In this document: piece by piece, positions 1 through 10,300 of the stretch | How the letters are laid out: each line of letters begins with the position of its first letter | How positions within the stretch are numbered: position 1 is the first letter of the stretch | Assembly: GCA_036927565.1 (NCBI GenBank) | Contig: JAYESD010000011.1 | Coordinates: forward strand, 97,625,178-97,689,177 | Reading direction: 5' to 3' | DNA: 64,000 nt | From: Tuctoria greenei | Taxonomy: Eukaryota; Streptophyta; Magnoliopsida; Poales; Poaceae | Position numbers and translations under genes: made by a program | Notes under the pieces: model-generated | What the model saw: only the letters and a program-made list of their open reading frames with translations | Database searches by the model: none | What the model was told of the DNA's origin: nothing

Positions 1-475
1 CAACTCAACCACAATTCCTACTAAACTTGGTTGTTGAACCTCATCTTCTCCCTAATACTAGTTTGATGGATCCCATCACATGCCATGTATTGACCTAAAG
101 CAACACCTTCACATGAACAAACAACCAATCATTACGACCCCAAGTCCTTGACTTGACTCTTGTTAGTCCGAAAAACACAACACCTTACGTGAGCACGTCA
201 CATAAGCATGTTGCAAACCATAGCAACGTTTAACCACCATAATCAGCCATAACACATAAAAACTTAGTAAATGAATACTAAGCAAACCTTCCCATAAGAA
301 AAAAGCAAGTTCGAAACATTGCGAGTTAAAACAGAGTAGAACAGAGCAACCAAACACAATATAAAAACTCTGCGCAATAACTGTTACTCCCGATATGCAT
401 TGAGAAAGTTCGGAAAGTCATAAACTATGGAGGGTAATGTTACTCCTAAAAACACGTTTGTAAAGATCAACCTGT
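1..475 (-). mobile_element. Old Sirevirus LTR, left fragment
   Basis: This stretch aligns by eye with the inner part of the Sirevirus-1 LTR at about 22960-23300. Shared blocks include the caacaccttcacatgaa-like, cttacgtgag and cataagcatgttgca segments, but it is clearly more diverged than the two Sirevirus-1 LTRs are from each other. It is cut at 475 by the Athila-like insertion and resumes after 26360. Its left end lies outside the window, so I cannot tell a solo LTR from the edge of a full element. No gene is present. Confidence 0.75.
471..475. repeat. Target-site duplication CCTGT, left copy (Athila-like)
   Basis: CCTGT immediately precedes the TGTTGAC start of the LTR at 476 and recurs at 26356-26360 directly after the GTCAACA end of the distal LTR. 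This fixes both ends of the outer element across 25.9 kb of nested DNA. Confidence 0.92.
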
Positions 476-1975
476 TGTTGACGACATATATATACCAATT
501 TCACCTGTCAATATAACTCAATTATTTGAAGGAAATATCATTTCTTGCACACATCACCTTTCTATTTAACCTATTTCCACTTGTCCTTGGAGAAAATGGT
601 GCATACAGGTATTTTATACAGAATTGAAGTGAAACAAGGGGATGGATCCTATAAATTATCATCCCAACCAATCAAGTGCCAACATGTGGCACCACATGGA
701 CCAAATGGCCCACAAACAGAAGTATCCGAGACCATCCAACGGTGTAACACCCATATCAAGGGATGGGACCCAGTTGGAAGTCACCCAAAGAAGCAAAGAC
801 CGTTTGGAGGACTTACCAGGTCGGCCGACCCACCTAGTCGGCTGACCTGGTCTTTCCTCCAAACTCGGTTAGCTTCCACGTGTTGGCTCCTCCGGGCTTG
901 AAGAAGTCAGTGGTGACTGATTCACACGCTTTTGGTGGCGGGAACCGACCCTTCTCCAAGCTATAAATAGGACCCCTCACCCCTCACTTGAGCCTCTAGT
1001 CCCAAGTCCAAATTGGGAAAGGTATGGCTCATCGATCTTTTCTTGTATTTTTGACTTTATGCATTATAATAATAGTATTATTAGTCTCTCTTTATTCATA
1101 TACTTGGGCAAAGCGTTTCTTGTTTGACTGTGGAGTCCATGTATGTACTAGGTGTAGATGTTGTTATGACCTATACATAATGCCATTATCATGTTATCAT
1201 AAACATCAAACACCTTCACTATAGTCTAATTAGGTAACAATATGATTATTTTAATATGAATATGTTAATGCTTGGATCCAACATGGGTCCAATGATATTT
1301 AGGTAAGTCATTGCCTTAGGATGAATATTACGTTGCAACTCTTAAGGTATTTACTTAGCATGCAAGCGTGGTGCTTGGATAGTTAAGTAGCATTGGATGC
1401 ATCGTAGTCCACGGGTTGTATAGGTAGGCGGTAGGTGGTGACAGCCCTATCCGTCCGTTGTAATCCTCCACGTTCGGCTACGATGTAGGCTCTTGGCGGG
1501 AGTCACTTGGCAGACCAGGTTAAGCCCGTGCCCGATATGTTGGACCACTAAACCCTAGTATTCACTATTAGCATATTCATGTGTACTTTATTAGGCTATG
1601 TATATGAGTAATTAGAGCACAGTAGGTGTAGCTCCATCTCGTAGTCTAACCCTCGCTAGGACAAGCTTACCCTTAGAGTATATTGCTTAGGTGTGTGTCA
1701 CACTACCCCTATTATCAACTTACCCCTGTTCTGATAAACACTTAGTACCCTATACCTTCATAACAAGAATAGTGTTTACTTTACTTCACCGTCTTCCATT
1801 GGTATAAATACAATACCCTTCGGAATACTCTTGGGTGAAATGCTACACAAAAGTTTCTATGCGCTTGTGGACCTCATCTCTCTCTCGAGATGATCTGTAC
1901 GTAAGAAACGTCAACAAACATTTCTAGCACCGTTGCCAGGGATGTTTTGTTAGTGTTTCTTAGTAGCTGTCAACA
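476..1975 (+). repeat. Athila-like 5' LTR
   Basis: This 1500 bp LTR starts TGTTGACG and ends GTCAACA. A TATA box (ctataaatag) lies at 961-970. Relative to the 3' LTR it lacks about 80 bp just downstream of the TATA box, between the cacttgag and gcctctag segments. A primer-site-like sequence is embedded near its 3' end (1925-1944). Short ORFs inside it, such as 1024-1224, have no protein-like features. Confidence 0.9.
961..970 (+). promoter_or_regulatory. TATA box of the Athila-like 5' LTR
   Basis: The sequence ctataaatag is followed by gacccctcac. The same box occurs at 25260-25270 in the 3' LTR, so it is the likely core promoter. Confidence 0.7.
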
Positions 1976-1983
1976 AGCATTTT

Positions 1984-2001
1984 TGGCGTCGTTGCTGGGG
2001 A
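1984..2001 (+). other. Primer binding site, tRNA-Asp type
   Basis: The sequence tggcgtcgttgctgggga lies eight bases after the LTR end. It is close to the complement of a plant tRNA-Asp 3' end (TGGCGCCGTTGCCGGG...), as used by Athila elements. Confidence 0.8.
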
Positions 2002-2092
2002 AGGCAAAGGAAGTGAAGGATAGCTATCACTTGTGACTAAGCTATAGGTACTAGTAGTTATTAGACAGGATTACCCTTGTCTTTTTCTCTTT

Positions 2093-2458
2093 TTGTGTGA
2101 AAACAGGGTAGTGTTGGCTGACCCATTTCATGGGATGGCCAACAAGGACGCCAGTACTCAACTGCAAGATGATTCAAGGCGTACCTTAACAAATATCCTC
2201 TTGGCAACATTATTGCCTTTCGCAGAAGAATTTCAGCTTCCAGTAGGAGCCAAAGCAATCCATCCCCAAGCTTGGGGGATGCTCCAAGATTTCTTCTTGG
2301 TTTGCCTCCATCATAGGGTGGATAGTTGGTTCTTCATCCAACAATCATGTCATGGGTTGGCCTCACCAACTCATGACCACATTCATGCTGGAGCTGAAGA
2401 AGCCCTATTCTCATTCATTATGGATGAGAATATGGTCTATACTCAAGGGGTGAATTGA
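2093..2458 (+). pseudogene. Decayed gag-like reading frame of the Athila-like element
   Basis: This open stretch of 121 codons lies where gag is expected, about 90 bp past the primer site. It contains a FHGM tetrapeptide, a SRRTL segment and a LPVGAK segment that faintly resemble Athila Gag, but the order looks scrambled and no zinc knuckle is visible. Downstream to about 3300 there are further short frames, one with Asn/Tyr/Gly-rich text near 2700. I treat the region as the remnant of gag. A chance ORF is possible. Confidence 0.35.
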
Positions 2459-3717
2459 ATAATGCCCTAGTTCCTTTAGCTTGGCATGCACACCACTTAA
2501 CAAGGTGGACATGATAGCTAGGGAACTACACCTCCCATTGAAGTATCATGATGATGAAGCCAATTGAGAAGTGTTTGGATGATCCAAGCCATGAATATTC
2601 ACATGATTTGTGAAAATACATGTCAACATGGGCCACTTGGGGAATCATTTCCCTAAGACCCATGGGGATTCTTCCTTCCAAACACAACTCCAATGGCTAT
2701 CACCAACAAGGAGGTCAATGTGGAATCAATATCACCCTTGTAATCAAGGAGGCTATAGGGATTTCAAGGGATTTAAGTTCAACTAGCCTACCCTAGAGTA
2801 TCTTGTCCATGACCAAGGAAGAAATCAAGAAAACATTTACATGAAGCTCTTGGCCAAGGACAAGAAACTTAAAGAGCATTCAAGATCCAAGATTTCCCAC
2901 AATCACTTGTTGAGATTCCTACCCTTCGACCAAGCCCATGCAACCTAGGGCAAGTAACAATGTGGATGAAGCATTTCTTGTTTGATTGTGGAGTCCACAT
3001 GTCATCATGCCCAAGGAAGCTTCTGATCCATGATCAAAATATGGGTTGACCTTAAGAAATATCAATAAGGTCGAAGTGACACACCTAAAGAAAACCAAGC
3101 CTCACCATGCTCATAAGGGAATATCTTCAAGAGGGAGAAGCCATCACTACATCAACAAGTCTTCATCAAAATGATGGAGAGGCTAGGGCCATCATGTGGC
3201 CCACATGTCCAACTGAAATGCCAAAGGAGATTTGGCATATCAATCAAGAGAAGTTGTCCACATCTTCTACTTCGGGATTGGACAACAAATCATCACACTA
3301 AATAGGACGGAGGTAAGTCCCACTCATCGGACTTCAAAAATTTAGTGAGTCCTCGCCAATAGGTTAATTGGTAGTTATCTCATATTTAATTTTTCAATTG
3401 CATATTTGAATTTCCATCAAATCTTTCATTTGCATTTAGCATGTTTGAATTTCCACACATGCATGTTGGAAAGTAAAATTTCCAACCAACATAAAACTAA
3501 AATTTTGAATTAGGAAATAAATTTATTTGGATATGAACCTTGGGCTAACCACTTGAATTCATCTTACTAATTCAAACCAAAAATATTTCCCTTAATATTC
3601 TTTGCATTTGCAAGTTGTTTAAAGTTGGGCAAACAATTTTACAAAGGGGTACAACATGCTTTTGACCTAACGTAACCCGTTTTTCGAGTTGTTTTGTTTG
3701 TTCTTTATTTTTTGCAG

Positions 3718-3914
3718 CCAGGACAAAATCTGTAAAGAGGTTGGAAGGACCCATCAAGTGCATATCCCTCCATCGATCTCATTTTGAGTTCATGGTGGAG
3801 GAATGCTCAAGATGGTGGTTCAATGGAGGAACAAGATTAAGCTCAATCAACTCCAACCTCAACTTGGCAGAAGACATTGAACATGAAGGCTACACCAAAA
3901 ATCCATGGTCATAA
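3718..3914 (+). pseudogene. ARTKS-type frame behind a splice-acceptor-like site (Athila env region)
   Basis: A run of T-rich sequence ending tttttttgcag is followed by a frame reading ARTKSVKRLEG and on to a stop at 3912-3914, about 65 codons. There is no ATG at the start, so an exon beginning at 3718 is the simplest reading. Athila/Calypso elements carry an env-like ORF downstream of pol whose expression has been linked to splicing. Here pol is absent, so this frame follows gag remnants directly. The protein assignment is weak. The acceptor-plus-frame layout is what the sequence shows. Confidence 0.4.
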
Positions 3915-4615
3915 GTTTCTCAGACAACGACCTTCAACCAAGACTACTCTTCAATTGAGGTACAAGTTCGAATTTTTCGTCGTTTGAATTGCATTAGGAT
4001 TGAATGATTTTAGCTTACATTGGTAAGGAAGGTTTACACCTTCTCATCATTCAATTTTTATGCATCCTAACGAGAGTAAGTTTTGACATTACTCTTGTTG
4101 ATTCTTCAAAAAGGAATGTGAACTTACTTGGGAATAAATTTAAACAAGTACCTAGAATTTCATAAGCATTGCTAAAATTGACTTAGACATTTTCTTCCTA
4201 GGTAATGCTTATGGAATGACCTAAAGGTTAAATTGGTATGTAGCAACCTAGAATAGTGATGTCCATAATTTTGATTTGAAACTCATTCATGCATGGATCA
4301 CTAAATTCGAAATTCCTAGGCAAGAAATTAAAAAATGTTTAGGAGGATAAAATTGAGAATCTTGTTTGCCATGATCTATATGATAAACATTTGCTATTGT
4401 GTAAAAAGCTATGATTGTTAGAAAATTTACAAGATGAAGGGATCCATATAGTGTACTTATATCACTTGCATTGCTATGAGTAGGGGCTTTAGAAAAATGT
4501 GCAAATTGATTTATCCATAAAGCCCCACTCTTATCAATGATTCATACATTGTTCATGAATGCACTTGAAATTGGACCCACTGCATCTTTGATTTTTTTTC
4601 TTCCTGTACGTACAA

Positions 4616-4822
4616 ATGAAGATTCAGTTACCTAACCCGAAAATTCATTTGTACGAGTATCAGGAGCTAACCGTCCCTCTCTATCATAGAGGGGAGGTTT
4701 GCAGGAGTGATATTACTATGCAGTCATTAAAAGATCCGACTGTTGGAATCTCTAGAGGATTCCATTTCAACATCTCTTGGCCAATGAGTAAAATAGGATG
4801 GTTTCTACCTATCGGAAATTAA
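4616..4822 (+). pseudogene. Short env-region-like frame of the Athila-like element
   Basis: The 68-codon frame begins MKIQLPNPKIHLYE and ends PMSKIGWFLPIGN. It has even amino-acid composition, unlike its surroundings. The same type of text sits between gag/pol and the 3' polypurine tract in Athila-like elements I recall, but I cannot name a domain. The DNA between 3915 and 4615 is AT-rich with no convincing frame. Confidence 0.35.
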
Positions 4823-4973
4823 TCCTGAAGGTCAACGATAACTATACGAGGTCAGAGATTTGACATGGAAACCCTCTGTGAGCAACGAATGGGCTGCTAC
4901 GAATATGTGAGAGCATTATGCTCTCAACTATTCTAAGCACTAATTCAAGCTCAAGGGAATTGCCACCATCATT

Positions 4974-5445
4974 GGGTGTAAGTTATTCCTTTGTGGCTAA
5001 AAGGTATGATATACCTTAACCAAGGAATAACAAGATGGGATCCAATGTATATTGGGTGCAAGTTGTTCCTATGTGGCCAAAGATATTTTATACTTTAGCC
5101 AAGGAACAAACGGATCACACTCAACCCATGTTGAGTGCACGTCATCCCTTTGTGGTTATAGGTATGTTGTACCTTAGCCAAGGAATAACGGATCGTACTG
5201 AACACATGTTGGGTACATGTCACTCCTTTGTGGCTAAAGGATAACATTACCTTAGCCAAGAAATGAAGGATCACACCCAATGCATGAGTGGTACAAGTTA
5301 TTCCTTTATGGCAAGAAAGTATGATACACCTTAGCCAAAGAATGACGGAACACACTCAATTCATGTTTAGTGCACGTCATGACTTTGTGCAAAGGGTTAT
5401 CATTACCTTAGCCAAGTAATAACAAGGTACATCCAACCTATGGGA
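4974..5445 (+). repeat. Tandem array, unit about 80 bp, six copies
   Basis: Six degenerate units start near 4974, 5054, 5134, 5212, 5289 and 5369. Each carries ggtgcaagt-type text, cctttgtggc, a tacctta/ccttagcc core and gccaaggaat. The units differ at many positions. The array lies in the untranslated part of the Athila-like element, upstream of an internal polypurine-like tract. Confidence 0.85.
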
Positions 5446-5635
5446 ACCTTGAGGTGTGAATGAGCAACATCGACAACACTCTCCTCGACCACACTCGTGG
5501 AACCCATGGAAGGCAAACCAACATCAACGCTCAACCCTCCAATGTCAAAGCCATGCTGCAACAAGGTTATGCCAACCTCATGGCCTACATCCGTCGTTAG
5601 GGTTTCAAACCCTATCGCAGACCTTGACCAAGAAC

Positions 5636-5650
5636 AAGCTTGGGGGAGGA
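5636..5650 (+). other. Internal polypurine-like tract of the Athila-like element
   Basis: The sequence aagcttgggggagg closely matches the terminal polypurine tract at 24758-24774, but no LTR follows it. It may be a second priming site for plus-strand synthesis or a remnant. In the unnested element it lies about 1.3 kb from the 3' LTR. Confidence 0.5.
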
Positions 5651-5743
5651 CCCCCACTTGAGGTAACTTGTATCACACCCCTTGCATATTTATTTTCCAT
5701 TCACCCATCATCCACCTTGCATATAAAAAAACTTCAAAATAAG

Positions 5744-5748
5744 TAGAG
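5744..5748. repeat. Target-site duplication TAGAG, left copy (Sirevirus-1)
   Basis: TAGAG precedes the TGTAGGATCG LTR start at 5749 and recurs at 23530-23534 after the CTTACA LTR end. Confidence 0.95.
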
Positions 5749-6866
5749 TGTAGGATCGAAGAGCACGTGAAAAGCTACTAGAGGGGAGGGTGAATTGTAG
5801 ATTTAAAAATCTTACGCAGCGGAAACAATTAAACCCCAACCCCTTCGGCAGAAAAATGATCTGTTAAATAAATCGTGTGTGAGACAAATCTAAACGTGTT
5901 TCATCGTGAAAAAAGTGATAGATATCAGAGAGAATAAAGTCACGAAGTCAACACAACAAGAATCACTCAAATCTGTCGAGAAAAACTTAAGTTATGATCG
6001 AAAGATCAAACAAAGGTCAATCTGCCCTACCCGAGAAAAAAAACAATTCTGGAACGCTGCAAAGAAACTCGTGTAGATCATAGACCACAAATCCAATGAC
6101 CGTGAAATTTTGACAGATGATAGATAGTCAAGTTGTGAAGATAACCCAAAAAGAATCACATCAATTGGATCTGTAAAACTCGAGTTATGATAAAACTACC
6201 GATGAAAGGTAGTGCTGTCCAGAAACTCAATGAGTAAAACTTGTGTGGAACAAGTCGGACGAACAAGGCACAAAAGTTCCTTAAAACTACGAATTTTATA
6301 CAATAGAACACAAGAGGAACAGCCCCAAAGTCGTGCACCACGAGCTCTGGGCTCCCTTGCTTATATAACCAGCTCGAAAGCCAACTCAACTCAGATCAGG
6401 AACCTAATCCTACTCTGTTCACGAATCGTAACTTTCCATAACTGCTTAGGATTCTTCTATACGCAGATAGAAGCAATCTTAAGACTTCCAAACACCTTAG
6501 GAACGTATTCCACATTCCTAAACAACTCAAATTCGTGACCCACACAAAATCCTATCATAACCAACTCAAATCTTTCCATATTTGAGTCAAACCCAACTCA
6601 GCCGCACCCTGAGTCTATAACCTAGTCGGTTGGACCTTTCCGACCAACTCTTTACGTCCACATCTCTTCATCACGTCTCGGAACTATGTAGCCACGTCCA
6701 TGCACTCCTTGGACACGTGAAAACATCTTCCAATGACATCCACGATACCTTCACATGCATTGTTCTTGATTTAATCATGCTGCACAACCTCCTGATCAGC
6801 TCAACCACAATTCCTCCTGAATTTGGTTGTTGGAACCTCATCTCCTCCCTGAGACTAGTCCAATGG
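5749..6866 (-). repeat. Sirevirus-1 3' LTR, first part
   Basis: This is the terminal part of the minus-strand 3' LTR, matching the 21913-23020 segment of the other LTR nearly base for base. A minus-strand TATA box (ggttatataa) is at 6361-6370. The LTR is split at 6866 by the chromovirus and continues at 15089. ORFs inside it, such as 6156-6389 and 6630-6944, are not genes. Confidence 0.92.
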
Positions 6867-9800
6867 TGTAACACCCTAAATTTTCGCATCCTGCATTGCA
6901 TACATGATCATGCATTAAACATTGGTAGGATAAAAGAAAAATAATAAAACATAAAAGATGGAGCATATATATATACAAATATGGGTAGCAAAAGAAGAAA
7001 AAAATAATAATTATAGCCTAAAACTTGTAATAGGGAATAAGTATAAAAATAATAAATAATAAATAATAAATATATAATATGAATAATAATATATATATAA
7101 AAATATATATATATATAATAAATTATATAATAAAAGGAAGTATAAAAAGAAAAGTTAAATAAAAAAATATAAATAATAAATATAAAATAATAATAATAAT
7201 ACATAAAAAGTAAATGAATAAAATAAATAAGATAAATAAATAATGTAAAAAAATAATAATAAATAAATAAAGAAAAAAATAGTAATATGTTACAAAAAAA
7301 AGAGAGCCGCCCGGCGGCCAGGCCAGCGGCCCAGCCGACCGAGCGTCAGCACGGCTCCCGCCCACGCCGCCCGGACTCCGCCGCCTGCGCCCCGATGCAC
7401 GCGCCCCCCCGAGCCGCACCCGCTCCGCGACGCGCGCCCACGCGCCGATGCGCGCCGCTCGGCCGCCCACTCCCGCACGCTGGGCCCCACCGCCGCCTAG
7501 GCCCTGCGTGCCGCGCCTCCCACGGCCCCGCACCGCCTGGCCCGCGCGCTGCACCTCCCACCCGCCGCGCTCCCACCCGGGCCCCGCCTGCCGCCTGCCG
7601 ACAGCCGCCCCGTGTCGAACGCCCTCCCGCCGCCTGCCTCCTTGGCCCCCGCGCCAGCCCGCCCCGCCTCCTCCCACGACGCCCACGCGGTGCGCACGCA
7701 CCCTGGGCCCCGCAGCCACGCCCGGCCTCCCGCTCCCGACGCGACCGCCTGGCCCCGCACGCTACCGCGCCGAATCCCGCCGACCCCGCCGAAATTTCCG
7801 CCCCCGCGTCCAATTTTCCCGCCCGCCAAAACTCCCGCCCGCGTACGTGACTCCTGCGCCTGCGCGACCCCCGGAACCGACTCGGTTCCCTGATGCCGCG
7901 TTTCACCGCTTATAAAAAGGACCGTAGGTCCTAGGTTTTTTCCCCCGATCCCAGAAACGCTGCCGCCCAGAGAGCCACGCCGCCAGAAAAAGGGGACCAG
8001 AGCCGCCGCCGCCAGGGGAAGAAAAAGAAGAAAAAAAAGTGAGGAGAAGAAGAGGAAGAAAAAGAGGAGGGCCTCACCGTCCGCCGGAGATCGTCGCCGT
8101 CGTCGTGCCGCCGGAGGACTTTACGCATCTACTTCGTCTACGCATCGCATTTGTTCCGCGACCGTCAAGCCGTCAGATCTACGGTAGGATTTGTTCCCGA
8201 TGCGAATTTTAGCGACACATTAGATCTAATAGACATAAATTGATTTTAGTTGCACCATAATTTTATTTTCAGCAGCATTAATTCACCCTAAAATCCCCGT
8301 AAACTCATATGAACGCGTATGAACTAGTTGCATCTAATTAATAAACAACTGTAGTTAATTAATTATTATACCTTGCATGCATGCATATCATCGCATGTTG
8401 ATTAATGTGTGTGCATCATGATGATTTGTATGTATTTTCTTGTATGTGTGATCACAAGTAGAGGAACGTGCTCAAGAGGCCGCATACGAGGATTTTCAGA
8501 ATCAAGATTTTGAAGCGCTTGAACAACGCCATCCGCCGGAGCAAGGCAAGTGTCCTTGAAGCATATTGATCCTGTTTTAAAATAAATGTTTTGTTTGCAA
8601 AACTGCATGCTGTGTCAATTTGATGGGAATCCTATGGTAGGAAGTTTACTAGATTTGTTAAACCACCCTTGTCACCTGGAATTTATGGTAGAGAGTCGGG
8701 AAGGGTTTTTACCTTTTTGCCTCGCTTGATTAATTGGGATAGGGAAGCGACACTACACATTTAATTATGCATCAATGATATTCTGGTTAATGTGAATTGG
8801 TCAATACGATGGGTGATCTAAGCAAGCCTGGTATGTGGATGGGTTGGATGTTATGCTGGTTTGCTTGCTTTAGATCTAAGGACCAGTTCATGCGAGAATA
8901 AGCCAGGACTACAGTGCCACCACGAGGCCAAGTATGGGTGCGGCGTAGCTGATTAATTAGGGCTTTGCTAGTGCTGTTTGGACCATTGTGGATGCTCGGG
9001 GAAGGGGTAGTCAGATTGGGTTTGTTGATGATTGGTGGGACTACCCTGGGATCCGAATGGCTCAAGAGGGGGCCCTTGGTTGAAGATGTGCTCAGTTGGA
9101 GGCATCGCCACCGGTGAAACCTCAGTGGGGTCTAAATAGGCTAGTAATCCCTTTGTAAAGGCTATTTTGTGATCTCTTGGCCATACACCAAAGGAAGTGT
9201 AATTGGCATAAGGGAGGTTCTTTAGTCGCCGACGGGTGATGGAATCACAAACACGTGGGTAAAGAGGTACAAACTCTGCAGAGTATTAAACTATTATGAT
9301 AGCCGTGCTCCCGGTTATGAGCGCCTGGATGACCTACATGATTAGAGTTGGAAATTGGGATTTGGGATGGTTATGGTCTGGTAATGGTTATGGTAGGTTT
9401 ATGGTTATGGTTGGTTTATGGTTATGGTTTATGGATTATGGTCATGGGTATGAATTTGAGTTATGGCAATTGGACATGAATAATGATGATGTTGGCAATA
9501 ATTGGATATGGTTTATATTATGTTAATATGATGGTTATAATGGGATTTGTTTCACATAGACATAGTATAATGCTTTTCAAATGTTTTACTGTACTTTTCA
9601 GCACTTAGCCATTATTATTGTCGTCATTTGAATCAGCCACATGTCATACTTTCCACACTTGCTGAGTACGACATGTACTCACTCTTGCAATCCCCCACCC
9701 CAACAGTTGCAAGTCAGAATTGTGAGTTTAATGGCGATAATGTGGAGATCTAGGCCGTGTCTACCGTCAGCTTTGCCTGTGGTGTTGCATGGAGCTGCGC

Positions 9801-10033
9801 TATCCCTTTTGCTTAATCAGTTTATTTCCGCTGCATTAGTTGAACTTATCATTAATATTCATTAGAGCTTGTACTTGAGGATAATATAGCTTGTGTAATA
9901 AAATTTGATAATTAATCTTGTTCTGTGGTAATTTTCTGTATACTCTTTTGTGATTGCACTCGTGTATGTGTGTTGAACATTCTGGGCACACATATGCGTT
10001 AGCTTGGTTCAGTTTTTCGAACCGGGCACCACA
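6867..10033 (+). repeat. Chromovirus 5' LTR (3167 bp)
   Basis: The LTR has three compositional blocks: extremely AT-rich at 6930-7290, extremely GC-rich at 7300-7910, then ordinary sequence. A TATA box (tataaaaagg) lies at 7911-7920 at the GC-rich edge. A tatggttatgg-type minisatellite lies at 9367-9446. The GC block yields long Pro/Arg/Ala-rich ORFs in several frames on both strands, which I treat as composition artefacts. Confidence 0.93.
7911..7920 (+). promoter_or_regulatory. TATA box of the chromovirus 5' LTR
   Basis: The sequence tataaaaagg is followed by accgtaggtcc. The equivalent site in the 3' LTR (12959-12968) reads tatagaaagg, a substitution inside the box. Confidence 0.75.
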
Positions 10034-10036
10034 GAT

Positions 10037-10049
10037 TGGTATCAGAGCC
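10037..10049 (+). other. Primer binding site, tRNA-iMet type
   Basis: The sequence tggtatcagagcc starts four bases after the 5' LTR end and is a perfect match to the usual initiator-methionine primer site of plant LTR elements. Confidence 0.95.
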
Positions 10050-10300
10050 AGGTTGACTGTAGGACGCAGCCTAGATAGAATGGACACTTTAGAGCACATA
10101 GGAGCACTCAGGAATCAATGTGTTTTTGCTTGGAGTGCTGTTTGCTATATATTGTTTGCTTATGTGCTTAATAGAGGATTTTGGGATGCTTTAGCATTGC
10201 CATGTCCACCTAGGCTAGTATAGCTAGTTGGTTAACTTCATATCCCTTGATGCATATAGTTGGGGACGTTTCTAAATCCTTATCTATTGCTTTTCTCTTG

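Noticed and set aside
545..901. 118-codon ORF in the Athila-like 5' LTR
   Set aside because: It precedes the TATA box, overlaps two other frames and is not preserved in the 3' LTR.
1024..1224. 66-codon ORF with a hydrophobic segment, found in both Athila-like LTRs (also 25409-25603)
   Set aside because: The frame has different amino-acid starts in the two copies and lies in the LTR downstream of the TATA box. It is most likely untranslated leader sequence.
7287..7915. Long Pro/Arg/Ala-rich ORFs on both strands (up to 198 codons), repeated at 12070-13177
   Set aside because: They overlap in several frames within the GC-rich LTR block, where stop codons are rare by composition. No domain or consistent frame is favoured.
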